Origin: Arenicellales bacterium
GTDB taxonomy: Bacteria > Pseudomonadota > Gammaproteobacteria > BMS3Bbin11
Length of the DNA stretch: 19,941 nucleotides
Direction of reading: 5' to 3'
Assembly: GCA_029287965.1 (NCBI GenBank)
Contig: JARFQC010000142.1
Span: 1-19,941, forward strand
Under the pieces are notes generated by a model. That model saw nothing but the letters and a program-made list of their open reading frames with translations, did not search any database and had not been told where the DNA came from. Position numbers and translations under genes: made by a program. Positions 8,020 to 16,588 of this stretch are shown here, piece by piece; the first letter of the stretch is position 1; each line of letters begins with the position of its first letter.

Positions 8020-9150
8020 CTAATGCGCCGAGCCCGTCTTGCGGCTGTGGTAGCTCGCCAGAAAACGACGATATACCCATTGAAGCATCCGCAACGGATG
8101 TCTTACCAGGTGAGTCATGGTTAACGATTTACCCGGATTAATGCCATAGTAAAGGTGCATCCACCAGCGAGACGGCAGGAACAGTCCGCTAAAGCGTTCG
8201 GCCGGCGGCCTGCGCAGCAGTGTGCTTAACGGTTGAATGCTTTGCCCCATACCACGGCTTATTGAGCCCTTATTCCCGGTTCTGAATTCCTCTAGTTCCT
8301 GCGGCAGCGGCAACACGGCATCAACGACACTCAGCGCATTCACCACGGCCGGATAGTCGCGCCGTAATGCGGGCCAGTCGATATGTGCATGGAAATGTCG
8401 CGCGTAGTAGACGATGTCTGTGCACCAGATGAGTTTCAATCGACTTGCGGGTTCTGACATGTGATGAAACAGATGTCTTAACTGGTCCTGGTGTCCGAGA
8501 GCGTTCGCAGTCTCATCGTTGACAGAAAATTCCTGCAGGGGTGCTGTCAGGTTTTCGAATGTAATCGATGCCGGCGCATCACCGCTAAGTGCGTCGTGGT
8601 GTACTTCAACGCTTACTGTCAGACCGTCCCGCTGTATCGATGCACCGGGCAGGTGATGATGGTCCGACATGTACCGGCTGAGTGCATGATCAGGGACGCT
8701 ATATCCCAGCTCGGCCAGGGTCGCCTGGACCGCCCGGGCCTGAGCCGGAGGAGCGAGCAGATCGATATCACTCATCGTTCGCAGTGACGGGTCCGGGTAC
8801 ATGCTATGGGCAAGAAAAGATCCCTTCAGTACCGCGAGTGACAGGTCCTTGTCACGGCAGGCCTTGATGATCTCTGTCAATGCGTCGGCACGCACTTCAT
8901 TGGCCCAGCCGGTACGTTGAACCAGGGCGTAAAGCTTGCGTTTCGCTTCAATCGGTATGCTAAAGCCGCTGTCTCTCAGGCCCCGGTATAAAAGCGGAGC
9001 AACCGCATGTGCTTCAGCTTCTGCGACGAGACTGTTCCAGTCATTAATTCCACCTGCCAGGTTATAAATAATCTCTCTTTCTGCAGATGTGGTGGATGTA
9101 CGTGCACTGGCGGCGAGCAGCGGGTAGTTGTCAGATATGTCGCTATGCAT
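8020..9150 (-). CDS. Uncharacterised nucleotidyltransferase-family protein (NTP_transf_5 type)
   Basis: The 376-residue protein looks like the 'uncharacterised nucleotidyltransferase' family of the polymerase-beta superfold. The N-terminal helical region leads into a core with LKGSFLAHSMYPDPSLRTM (KGS at 109-111) and the metal-binding MSDIDLLAP (Asp128 and Asp130), a good match to the G-S...DxD pattern. A conserved histidine-rich segment (HHDALSGDAP, then LRHLFHHM) follows. No transmembrane segment or signal peptide is evident. In other genomes the family often occurs in exopolysaccharide or peptide-modification clusters; none is present here. It is convergent with hemL, with only six bases between stop codons, and downstream of a small membrane protein gene on the same strand. 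Substrate and role are unknown. Confidence 0.75.
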   Translation of the reverse strand: MHSDISDNYPLLAASARTSTTSAEREIIYNLAGGINDWNSLVAEAEAHAVAPLLYRGLRDSGFSIPIEAKRKLYALVQRTGWANEVRADALTEIIKACRDKDLSLAVLKGSFLAHSMYPDPSLRTMSDIDLLAPPAQARAVQATLAELGYSVPDHALSRYMSDHHHLPGASIQRDGLTVSVEVHHDALSGDAPASITFENLTAPLQEFSVNDETANALGHQDQLRHLFHHMSEPASRLKLIWCTDIVYYARHFHAHIDWPALRRDYPAVVNALSVVDAVLPLPQELEEFRTGNKGSISRGMGQSIQPLSTLLRRPPAERFSGLFLPSRWWMHLYYGINPGKSLTMTHLVRHPLRMLQWVYRRFLASYHSRKTGSAH

Positions 9151-9177
9151 GACAGGCGGTAAGTGTACTGTCAGCCA

Positions 9178-9501
9178 TCAACCCAGGTAGACGAATAGAG
9201 CACTGCCGGACAGTATCAGCACCAGGCTGACGCCCATAATGGTGAAGGCTGTACGCAGCCGATGCAGTGTCAGTTCGAGCATTGGCTGGTCGCCATTCAC
9301 GTGGGCAGCATTACTGGTCTTCGCTGTCTTCATCAGGATTACGCCAAGCCAGATGGGTAGCCAGGCGACGAGCACGCCGATGCCCGTAACGGTAACCGCT
9401 ATACCCGAGATAATGAGCATGCCGCCTATCAGGCGCATCCAGTGCCTGCTCTGGTACAGCGGTTTGCTGAAATGTTTTACCTGGTCGCTGTCTAGCGTCA
9501 T
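9178..9501 (-). CDS. Small hypothetical membrane protein (107 aa, about three helices)
   Basis: I do not recognise this family with confidence. The 107-residue product has a charged N-terminus, two closely spaced hydrophobic segments at about residues 24-43 and 44-58, a polar linker (KTAKTSNAAHVNGDQ), an amphipathic stretch LELTLHRLRTAF and a third helix at about 86-106. The arrangement of two helices, a polar loop and an amphipathic segment leading to a last helix recalls small DUF5362-like proteins, but that is only an impression. It ends 27 bases before the nucleotidyltransferase gene on the same strand, so the two may form one transcript. No clear ribosome binding site precedes the ATG at 9501. 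The frame has no convincing coding competitor on the other strand. Confidence 0.6.
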   Translation of the reverse strand: MTLDSDQVKHFSKPLYQSRHWMRLIGGMLIISGIAVTVTGIGVLVAWLPIWLGVILMKTAKTSNAAHVNGDQPMLELTLHRLRTAFTIMGVSLVLILSGSALFVYLG

Positions 9502-9568
9502 TCGGGTCGGTCGGGTGCGTGGTTCGAGCGGGTGGAATATGTAATGCGGCCTTGGCCTGAAGGCAACT

Positions 9569-9587
9569 TAACCGAGTTTGCCGGTTA
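9569..9587. repeat. Inverted repeat in a divergent promoter region
   Basis: TAACCG, seven bases, CGGTTA form a perfect 6-bp inverted repeat in the 165-base region between two divergent gene pairs (9502-9666). A second smaller one (GCCTT / AAGGC, about 9549-9564) lies beside it. They could be an operator or weak leader hairpins; no convincing -35/-10 pair was found here. Confidence 0.25.
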
Positions 9588-9666
9588 GCGCAATCAGGCT
9601 TGCTCGTGACTGAAGATAGGCAGACAATCATTCCAATATCCAATCAAAATAACGGGAACGCTATCA

Positions 9667-10044
9667 ATGAACCTGGAAAAAGTATTCTTCGCGTTTTTCA
9701 TCGTGCTCGCATTAACGATGAACTTCGGCTTCTTCATCGGGGAAATGGATAATCCGGCACACCATAATGTCTATGAACTGTTTGCCGCGATTATAGTCAA
9801 CCTGATAGCGACGGTGCTCAAGTTCGGTGACCGCACCCATGTCGGTGCTGTACTGCTGGCTACATCACTGGTAGCGGATTTGCATTTGATCCTGGCCGCC
9901 GTGATATGGGGGCTGGGCCTGTATGCCCTGGATGCGGGCCCCGGGGTCATCAGCGTGGTTGTTTCCATGTCAGGTGGCGCGCTGCTGGCCAACATCATCT
10001 CGGTAATAATACTGGTTATCGAGACCTTCGCACTCAGAAAATAA
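9667..10044 (+). CDS. Small conserved four-helix membrane protein next to a K+ channel gene
   Basis: The 125-residue protein is almost entirely hydrophobic, with helices at about residues 7-25, 35-52, 58-84 and 92-122, a short polar loop GEMDNPAHHN after helix 1 and KFGDRTH after helix 2. There is no signal peptide cleavage site. From memory it resembles the DUF6394-type family of small integral membrane proteins, but I could not verify this. It lies 34 bases upstream of the channel gene on the same strand, so the two are probably one operon and the protein may be an accessory subunit of the channel; that is inference from position. The ATG is preceded only by a weak GGGA at about -14. Coding status is supported by sustained frame and membrane topology. 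Confidence 0.65.
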   Translation: MNLEKVFFAFFIVLALTMNFGFFIGEMDNPAHHNVYELFAAIIVNLIATVLKFGDRTHVGAVLLATSLVADLHLILAAVIWGLGLYALDAGPGVISVVVSMSGGALLANIISVIILVIETFALRK

Positions 10045-10078
10045 AGCAGGGGCTTCAACTGATCGTGAAACAAGGATC

Positions 10079-11794
10079 ATGACCAAGGTCCGGTCTCTTG
10101 TCCTGAGGCGCATGCGCGCGCCTTTGCTGCTGCTGATCGTCAGCTATGCCATCAGCATCCTTGGCTTCGTGCTTATCCCCGGTATCGATGAGAATGGTCA
10201 GCGCTGGAACATGACTTTTCTCGATGCGATTTACTTCGTGTCTTACATGGCGACAACGATCGGCTTCGGCGAATTGCCCCAGGCGTTTAATCCAGCCCAG
10301 CGAATATGGACCATTGTCGCGATTTACCTGACAGTCATCACCTGGTTGTATGCCATTGGTTCCATCCTTGCCCTGGTGCAAAACCAGCGACTCAAGCGTG
10401 CCATAGAAGAGGGGCGCTTCAAGCGCAGCGTGTCACGGCTTGGAGAACACTTCTATATCATTTGCGGCTACGGGGAAACGGCATCGCTGCTGGTACATTC
10501 GCTTGATCATCGCGGCATAAGAACTGTCGTTATCGATAACGAGCAGGAACGTATCGATGATCTTTCCCTTTCAGACCTGCAACAGTATGTACCTTCGCTG
10601 GTCGCGGATGCTTCAGATGGCGAAGCACTGAACATAGCAGGCCTGCATCATAAAAAGTGCAAAGGCGTTGTAGCCCTGACTGACTCAGATCATGTCAACC
10701 TGAAGATTGCCATAACCTGTCGACTGCTGGTTCCGGATATCGAAGTAATCTGTCGCGCGGAAAGCACCGATACGGAAGCGAACATGAAGTCATTCAAAAC
10801 GGATCATATTATCAATCCGTTTGACCGTTTTGCTGCACGCCTGGCCATGGCGTTGCATTCTCCCAGTATGTATATCATTCATCAGTGGTTGACCGGCATC
10901 CCCGGATCCAGCCTTTCAGATCCGGCGATACCATCGCATGGCATGTGGGTGCTGTGCGGTTACGGACGATTCGGCAAAGCAGTACACCGCTTCCTGACCT
11001 TCGAGGGTGATACCACCCGCATCGTTGAGGCCGACCACGAAAACACGCAGCCGCCCGAAGGCAGCATCAAGGGGCGTGGAACCGAGGCGGTAACGTTGCG
11101 GCGTGCAGGGATCAAAGAAGCTGTCGGTATCGTTGCGGGTACGGATAACGATACCAACAACCTTTCAATCATATTTACTGCCAAGGAGCAGAAAGAAGGC
11201 CTGTTCCTGGTCGCAAGACAAAACAGGCGTGGCAACGAGGCGCTGTTCAAAAAGGCAGGCGTCGATATCATCATGGAACGCAGCGACATCATCGCGCATG
11301 AAATCCTGGCTTTGATCATAACGCCTACACTGAACGAGTTTCTGGCCGAGGTGAGACATCATGGCAACGAATGGACCTGCGAACTGGCCAGCCGCCTGAT
11401 CGCCGTTGTCGGTGATACGACACCGGATACCTGGACCATTACAATCAACGATGAAAATACCCCGGCGGTGTCAGAACGTACAGGCCCCAACCGCAGCGTT
11501 AATGTGCATGACCTGCTCGTCGATCATCGCAATATCGAAGAGATGCTGCCCGGCATGGTGCTGATGATCAAGCGCGGCGAACAGAATTTGATCCTTCCAA
11601 AAGATGATTTCGAACTCAACAATGAAGACCAGGTGCTGTTCTGCGCACGCGAGGGTGTCCGCCATCATGTGCAGTGGACACTGAGTAACCGCAATGTGCT
11701 GCGCTATGTCCAGACCGGTGAAGTGACACCGGACGGCAGCGTCTGGCGCTGGCTTCACCAGCGCAAGCGTGCCCGGGAAGCTGCAGCCTCCTAA
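10079..11794 (+). CDS. Two-helix K+ channel with tandem RCK (TrkA-N/TrkA-C) domains
   Basis: The 571-residue protein has a pore module (helices at about residues 14-34 and 75-100 around a re-entrant loop) fused to two RCK regulatory units in one chain. The selectivity filter reads TTIGFGE (59-65) rather than the usual TVGYGD. RCK1 begins at about residue 125 with the Rossmann motif CGYGETA (129-135). RCK2 starts at about 290 with CGYGRFG (293-299) and is followed by a TrkA-C-like segment to about residue 545. A basic tail HQRKRAREA ends the protein. It probably conducts K+ across the inner membrane under control of a nucleotide or Ca2+-type ligand; the ligand cannot be read from sequence. An AAGGA sits unusually close (2-3 bases) to the ATG. 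The stop codon TAA lies within the target duplication of a MITE. Confidence 0.88.
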   Translation: MTKVRSLVLRRMRAPLLLLIVSYAISILGFVLIPGIDENGQRWNMTFLDAIYFVSYMATTIGFGELPQAFNPAQRIWTIVAIYLTVITWLYAIGSILALVQNQRLKRAIEEGRFKRSVSRLGEHFYIICGYGETASLLVHSLDHRGIRTVVIDNEQERIDDLSLSDLQQYVPSLVADASDGEALNIAGLHHKKCKGVVALTDSDHVNLKIAITCRLLVPDIEVICRAESTDTEANMKSFKTDHIINPFDRFAARLAMALHSPSMYIIHQWLTGIPGSSLSDPAIPSHGMWVLCGYGRFGKAVHRFLTFEGDTTRIVEADHENTQPPEGSIKGRGTEAVTLRRAGIKEAVGIVAGTDNDTNNLSIIFTAKEQKEGLFLVARQNRRGNEALFKKAGVDIIMERSDIIAHEILALIITPTLNEFLAEVRHHGNEWTCELASRLIAVVGDTTPDTWTITINDENTPAVSERTGPNRSVNVHDLLVDHRNIEEMLPGMVLMIKRGEQNLILPKDDFELNNEDQVLFCAREGVRHHVQWTLSNRNVLRYVQTGEVTPDGSVWRWLHQRKRAREAAAS

Positions 11795-11943
11795 GGAAGC
11801 TCTGATTAATTCGCTTCGCGAAACAATCAGATCTCCCTGCAAGTTTTTACGGGGGAAGGGTATGTTATGTCAAAGGCTTGCTGGTTGCCTCATCAGCACC
11901 CTTCCCCCGAATCCCCATCCCATGTGAATTAATCAGAGCTTCC
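11795..11943 (+). mobile_element. MITE copy 1 (149 bp, IS5-like ends, CTAA target duplication)
   Basis: This non-coding element is bounded by perfect 18-bp terminal inverted repeats, GGAAGCTCTGATTAATTC at 11795 and its complement ending at 11943. CTAA is directly repeated on both sides (11791-11794 and 11944-11947). Inside are a hairpin at 11801-11831 (TCTGATT/AATCAGA enclosing TTCGC/GCGAA) and a 12-bp GC-rich inverted repeat, CGGGGGAAGGGT at 11850-11861 with its complement at 11898-11909. GGAAG termini plus a YTAR-type 4-bp target fit the IS5 subgroup of insertion sequences, so mobilisation by such a transposase is inferred. It fills the gap between the convergent channel and prmB genes. A second copy at 16589-16740 is about 95% identical and inverted. 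Confidence 0.88.
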
Positions 11944-11949
11944 CTAAGG

Positions 11950-12840
11950 TTATTTTAAGTCCTGCCTGTAGAGCAGAAACACACCTGAATCCTCTACGTC
12001 CGTTTCCAGCCACATAAATGGAAGTTCCAGCCTGCTGTCCTGCAGGGTAGGCCAGCTGTGACCGACTTCCATCACCAGCGCACCATGCGGCTCTAGACGG
12101 TCGGCTGCACCGTCTATGATTTTGTGTACAAGGTCCAGCCCGTCGTTGCCTCCATCGAAAGCACGGTCTGGTTCATGACGATATTCTTCTGGCAGGTCGG
12201 CAAGTTCTTTACTGGGAACATAGGGAGGGTTGCTGAGGATCAGGTCATAGCCTCGCGCTTCAGCTGGATACAGGTCTGCATCGATTATGCGAACGCGCTC
12301 GTCCAGATCATGTCGTGCCACGTTGCGGCGAGCCAGTTCAAGTGCAAGCGGGTCGATATCAGTAGCGTCAACCTGTGCTGACGGGAATGCCTTCGCGGCA
12401 GCAATGGCGATACAGCCGCTGCCTGTACACAGGTCCAGAATACGCAGGACCTTGCTCGAATCTATCCACGGTTGTCCTTCATCGAGAATGAAGCCTGCCA
12501 GGTGGGAGCGGGGAACGATGACGCCCTCTGCGGTCTCGAAGGGCAGACCGGCGAACCATGTGGTGCCCGTCAGGTAGGCGGCGGGTTTGCGCGTAAGTAT
12601 CCGTTCGTCAACCAGCCGCCGGGCGGCCTCTGCGTCGGTCTCGTCCAGGGACAGGGCAAGATCGGCCTGCTCGTCTACAGGCAGCCCCAGTGCATGCAGT
12701 ACCAGCCAGGCCGCCTCATCCCAGGCATTGTCGGTGCCGTGGCCGAAGGACAGCCCGGCTTCTTCCATGCGCCTGGCCGCTTCGGTGATGCTTTCTTCTA
12801 GGTTCAATGGCCAATCCGGTAGCAGAAACAAATAAGGCAC
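11950..12840 (-). CDS. prmB: Ribosomal protein L3 N5-glutamine methyltransferase
   Basis: PrmB uses S-adenosylmethionine to methylate a glutamine side chain of ribosomal protein L3 during 50S assembly. The 296-residue reading frame contains GHGTDNAWDEAAWLVLHALGLP, PAAYLTGTTWFAGLPF, the SAM motif I LDLCTGSGCIAIA, VDATDIDPLAL, and the glutamine-binding NPPY at 204-207. The C-terminal LPEEYRHEPDRAFDGGNDGLD and MEVGHSWPTL favour PrmB over its relative PrmC. The start is uncertain: the GTG at 12840 lies within the rpmE terminator hairpin and the first 11 residues do not look family-like. A TTG at 12807 giving LNLEESITEAARRM is a good alternative. It is the last gene of a trxA-rho-rpmE-prmB run and ends six bases from the MITE. 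Confidence 0.93.
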   Translation of the reverse strand: MPYLFLLPDWPLNLEESITEAARRMEEAGLSFGHGTDNAWDEAAWLVLHALGLPVDEQADLALSLDETDAEAARRLVDERILTRKPAAYLTGTTWFAGLPFETAEGVIVPRSHLAGFILDEGQPWIDSSKVLRILDLCTGSGCIAIAAAKAFPSAQVDATDIDPLALELARRNVARHDLDERVRIIDADLYPAEARGYDLILSNPPYVPSKELADLPEEYRHEPDRAFDGGNDGLDLVHKIIDGAADRLEPHGALVMEVGHSWPTLQDSRLELPFMWLETDVEDSGVFLLYRQDLK

Positions 12841-12854
12841 CCGGTGGGTGCCTT
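12826..12854 (-). terminator. Intrinsic terminator after rpmE, overlapping the prmB 5' end
   Basis: Read on the minus strand, AAGGCACCC, loop ACC, GGGTGCCTT make a perfect 9-bp stem (12854-12834), followed by ATTTGTTT. It lies 24 bases after the rpmE stop. The U tract is interrupted, so termination may be partial. The annotated GTG of prmB is in the 3' arm of the stem. Confidence 0.7.
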
Positions 12855-12878
12855 AAAGGTACGCAATAGACGGGGTGC

Positions 12879-13082
12879 CTATTTGCGTGCGTATTTTTCC
12901 TGGAACTTGCTGACGCGTCCCGCGGTGTCCACGATTTTTTGCTTGCCGGTATAGAACGGATGGCATTGTGAGCAGACTTCCACGTTCAGGTCGCCGCCCA
13001 TGGTGGAGCGTGTCTCAAAGCTGTTCCCGCAGGTGCAGGTTACTTTAAGTGCCGTGTATTCAGGGTGAGTGCCTTCCTTCAT
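12879..13082 (-). CDS. rpmE: 50S ribosomal protein L31, zinc-binding form
   Basis: L31 is a small protein of the large ribosomal subunit that forms part of the intersubunit bridge with the 30S head. The 67-residue product carries the zinc-ligand set of the zinc-binding (C+) form: Cys16 and Cys18 in TCTCGN, and Cys37 and Cys40 in VCSQCHPFYTGKQK. The C-terminal VDTAGRVSKFQEKYARK is typical. Zinc-binding L31 is often replaced by a cysteine-free paralogue under zinc limitation; no such paralogue is in this window. It has its own candidate promoter between it and rho and a terminator after it, so it may be expressed largely independently of its neighbours. Confidence 0.97.
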   Translation of the reverse strand: MKEGTHPEYTALKVTCTCGNSFETRSTMGGDLNVEVCSQCHPFYTGKQKIVDTAGRVSKFQEKYARK

Positions 13083-13128
13083 TGTCTTGTCGCTCGGCTG
13101 TTTCAGTGTTTTGTCGAAAAGGGCGCGA

Positions 13129-13156
13129 ATGATAGCAAATTCTGCCTAAAATTCAA
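13129..13156 (-). promoter_or_regulatory. Candidate sigma70 promoter for rpmE
   Basis: On the minus strand TTGAAT (13156-13151) and TATCAT (13134-13129) are separated by 16 bases, placing a start of transcription about 40 bases before the rpmE ATG. The -35 box begins directly after the rho stop codon. Confidence 0.45.
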
Positions 13157-14413
<1,257 letters not shown>

Positions 14414-14630
14414 TTGCATTGGATATGGCCGGTGAGTGTGGTGTATGGGAGCTTTCCGGACGGGACACGCGGCTGTGTCGAAAAAGAAAGAAAACGGAAA
14501 TGCTCGAGTGGAGCTAAAAAATGGTTATAAGTAATTTCTTGTTATGTGGGAAAGATTATCACTCCACGCTCGTTGCGTAAAGACACTGTTTGTTGTTATT
14601 TAGCAACGAACGGGGCGCGTCCGGTAGTGA
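14414..14630 (-). promoter_or_regulatory. rho leader region, C/U-rich
   Basis: This 217-base stretch separates trxA from rho. A candidate promoter (CTTTAC at 14582-14577, 16 bases, GATAAT at 14560-14555, minus strand) would give a leader of about 135 bases. The distal part, 14420-14505 read on the minus strand, is rich in C and U and poor in G, with many YC dinucleotides, as expected of a Rho-loading (rut) site. Autoregulation of rho by termination in its own leader is known in E. coli; here it is inferred. No leader peptide with an ATG start was found. Confidence 0.4.
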
Positions 14631-14957
14631 TTAAATATTGGAATCGATGAACGCGGTCAACTGTGATTTAGATACGGCTCCGACCTTGGTTGCCTCGACG
14701 CTCCCGTTACGGAACAGCATCAGGGTGGGAATGCCGCGGATACCATACTTGGGTGGTGTGGCCGGGTTGTCATCGATATTCAATTTGGCGACTTTTATCC
14801 TGTCACCGTATTCAGCCGCTACTTCTTCAAGTACCGGAGTGATCATCTTGCATGGGCCGCACCATTCTGCCCAGTAATCGACCAGTACGGGTTCCGACGA
14901 ATTAAGGACCAGTTGTTCAAAATCGTCGTCCGATACCTGGATTATGGATTCGCTCAT
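14631..14957 (-). CDS. trxA: Thioredoxin 1
   Basis: The 108-residue protein is a classical cytosolic thioredoxin that reduces protein disulfides and supplies ribonucleotide reductase and other reductases. It has the active site WAEWCGPCK with Cys33 and Cys36, the buried Asp27 (VLVDYWAEW), NIDDNPATPPKYGIRGIPTL with the cis-proline before Thr, and the C-terminal KSQLTAFIDSNI. Length matches E. coli TrxA. The ATG at 14957 is preceded by GGAG at a good distance. It is the first gene of the trxA-rho-rpmE-prmB run and is divergent from rhlB, the arrangement found in enterobacteria and related groups. Confidence 0.98.
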   Translation of the reverse strand: MSESIIQVSDDDFEQLVLNSSEPVLVDYWAEWCGPCKMITPVLEEVAAEYGDRIKVAKLNIDDNPATPPKYGIRGIPTLMLFRNGSVEATKVGAVSKSQLTAFIDSNI

Positions 14958-15142
14958 TATTTCTCCGAGTGTGTTGCTGATATTTTAGAGGGTGTGCGCA
15001 GCATGGCTGCCGATGAGTTGATATTTGAGCCCAAAGATATATGTATTGCAAGTCTCAAACTGTCGGGACATCGCCGCGGCAGTCCTCACAATTTAAGCAT
15101 TATGATCCACTCAACGCTACATTCCTGTTATTCTTGCGTGTT

Positions 15143-16588
15143 ATGAGTAATACGCACCTGACCGAAAAGCGGTTCACTGAATTTAATCTGCACGATTCCC
15201 TGCAAGCCGGCCTCAATGAAGCCGGTTTTGAATTTTGTACACCCATCCAGGCGGAAACTCTGCCACATGCGCTGGACGGCAAGGATGTTGCAGGCCAGGC
15301 ACAGACCGGCACCGGTAAGACCATGGCATTCCTGCTCGCGACGTATCAGCGGCTGCTCACCATGGAACCGGATCCTGAGCGCAAGCCCAACCAGCCACTG
15401 GCCCTGATGCTCGCCCCCACGCGTGAACTGGCTATACAAATAGAGAAGGACGCCGAGGTTATCGGCAAGCAAACGGGCTTGAAACTCGGGCTTGTTTACG
15501 GCGGCACAGGTTATGACACTCAGCGCAAAATGCTGGAACAGGGAGTCGACATACTTGTCGGAACACCCGGCCGGCTGATCGACTACTTCAAGCAGGGCCT
15601 GTACCGCCTCGACAGGCTCCAGGTGCTGGTGCTTGATGAAGCCGACCGTATGTTCGACATGGGATTCATCAAGGATATACGTTTTCTGCTGCATCGTATG
15701 CCGCCTCCGGACAAACGCCTGGGCCTGCTGTTCTCTGCAACATTGTCATTGCGTGTTGAAGAACTGGGTTACGAGCATCTTGACGACCCGGTAGAAGTCA
15801 AGATCGAGACGGAAAACGTTACTGCAGACAAGATAACGGAAATCGTCTACCACCCGAGCAACGAAGAAAAGATTCCCCTGCTGATCGGCCTGCTGCGCCA
15901 GCACGAACCACGTCGTACGATGATTTTCATCAATACGAAATGGGTTGCCGAGAAAATATATGCATGGTTGCTGGGCAATGGATTTACCGCCGGCATTATT
16001 TCAGGCGACGTCCCACAGAAGAAGCGTGAGCGCCTATTGCAGGATTTCAAGGATGACAAGATCAATATTCTTGTAGCCACCGACGTGGCTGCGCGGGGCT
16101 TGCATATCCCGGCGGTTAGCCACGTGTTCAACTATGATCTGCCGCAGGACGCGGAAGATTATGTCCATCGCATCGGACGTACTGCGCGAGCAGGCGCAAC
16201 CGGTGATGCCATATCCTTCGCATGCGAAGACACGGCATACCACCTGATGGACATCGAGGAGTATATCGGCCACAAGATTCCACTGGCGCAGATCATCCCT
16301 GATCTGATCGTTAAACCGGACCCACCGGCGCGCATCGAAAGCCACCGTCCGGGCAGACCCGGCGACAATCGACGCTCCGGCGGGCGTGATGCCGGGCGAA
16401 AGCCCGCGGGTCGCAGGGACGACAAAAGGCCGCCACGTACCCAGCAGGACAGGAGACCCGCGCAGGCAGATAACAGCAAGCGCAGCAGGTCGGAGACCAT
16501 ACAGGTCGAAACACCCTTGTCCCCATCGGCCGAGCAGAGTAAAAAAGGCCCCCGTACCCGTAAAAAAGACACACCGGCAATTGGTTAG
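15143..16588 (+). CDS. rhlB: RhlB-like DEAD-box ATP-dependent RNA helicase
   Basis: The protein is a DEAD-box RNA helicase; RhlB in E. coli unwinds RNA for the degradosome. Starting at ATG 15143 it has 481 residues and begins MSNTHLTEKRFTEFNLH, nearly the E. coli RhlB start; an in-frame ATG at 15041 adds 34 unrelated residues. Motifs in order: Q motif CTPIQAETLP, motif I AQTGTGKT, PTRELAIQ, GTPGRLID, DEAD in LDEADRMFDMGFIKDIRF, SAT in LFSATLS, VATDVAARGLHIP and HRIGRTARAG. About 90 C-terminal residues form a disordered, Arg/Lys/Pro-rich tail, longer than in E. coli, likely for RNA or protein contact. It is divergent from trxA. Its TAG stop lies in the target duplication of MITE copy 2. Confidence 0.93.
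   Translation: MSNTHLTEKRFTEFNLHDSLQAGLNEAGFEFCTPIQAETLPHALDGKDVAGQAQTGTGKTMAFLLATYQRLLTMEPDPERKPNQPLALMLAPTRELAIQIEKDAEVIGKQTGLKLGLVYGGTGYDTQRKMLEQGVDILVGTPGRLIDYFKQGLYRLDRLQVLVLDEADRMFDMGFIKDIRFLLHRMPPPDKRLGLLFSATLSLRVEELGYEHLDDPVEVKIETENVTADKITEIVYHPSNEEKIPLLIGLLRQHEPRRTMIFINTKWVAEKIYAWLLGNGFTAGIISGDVPQKKRERLLQDFKDDKINILVATDVAARGLHIPAVSHVFNYDLPQDAEDYVHRIGRTARAGATGDAISFACEDTAYHLMDIEEYIGHKIPLAQIIPDLIVKPDPPARIESHRPGRPGDNRRSGGRDAGRKPAGRRDDKRPPRTQQDRRPAQADNSKRSRSETIQVETPLSPSAEQSKKGPRTRKKDTPAIG

Noticed and set aside
11795..11943. MITE as an intrinsic terminator
   Set aside because: The GC-rich stem is not followed by a U tract on either strand; on the plus strand the T run precedes the stem.
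14536..14605. Short GTG-started leader peptide before rho (about 14 codons)
   Set aside because: It has no ribosome binding site, overlaps the candidate promoter and does not resemble the E. coli rho leader peptide.
15041..15142. N-terminal extension of rhlB from ATG 15041
   Set aside because: The extra 34 residues are not family-like, and ATG 15143 gives MSNTHLTE, matching the known RhlB N-terminus.
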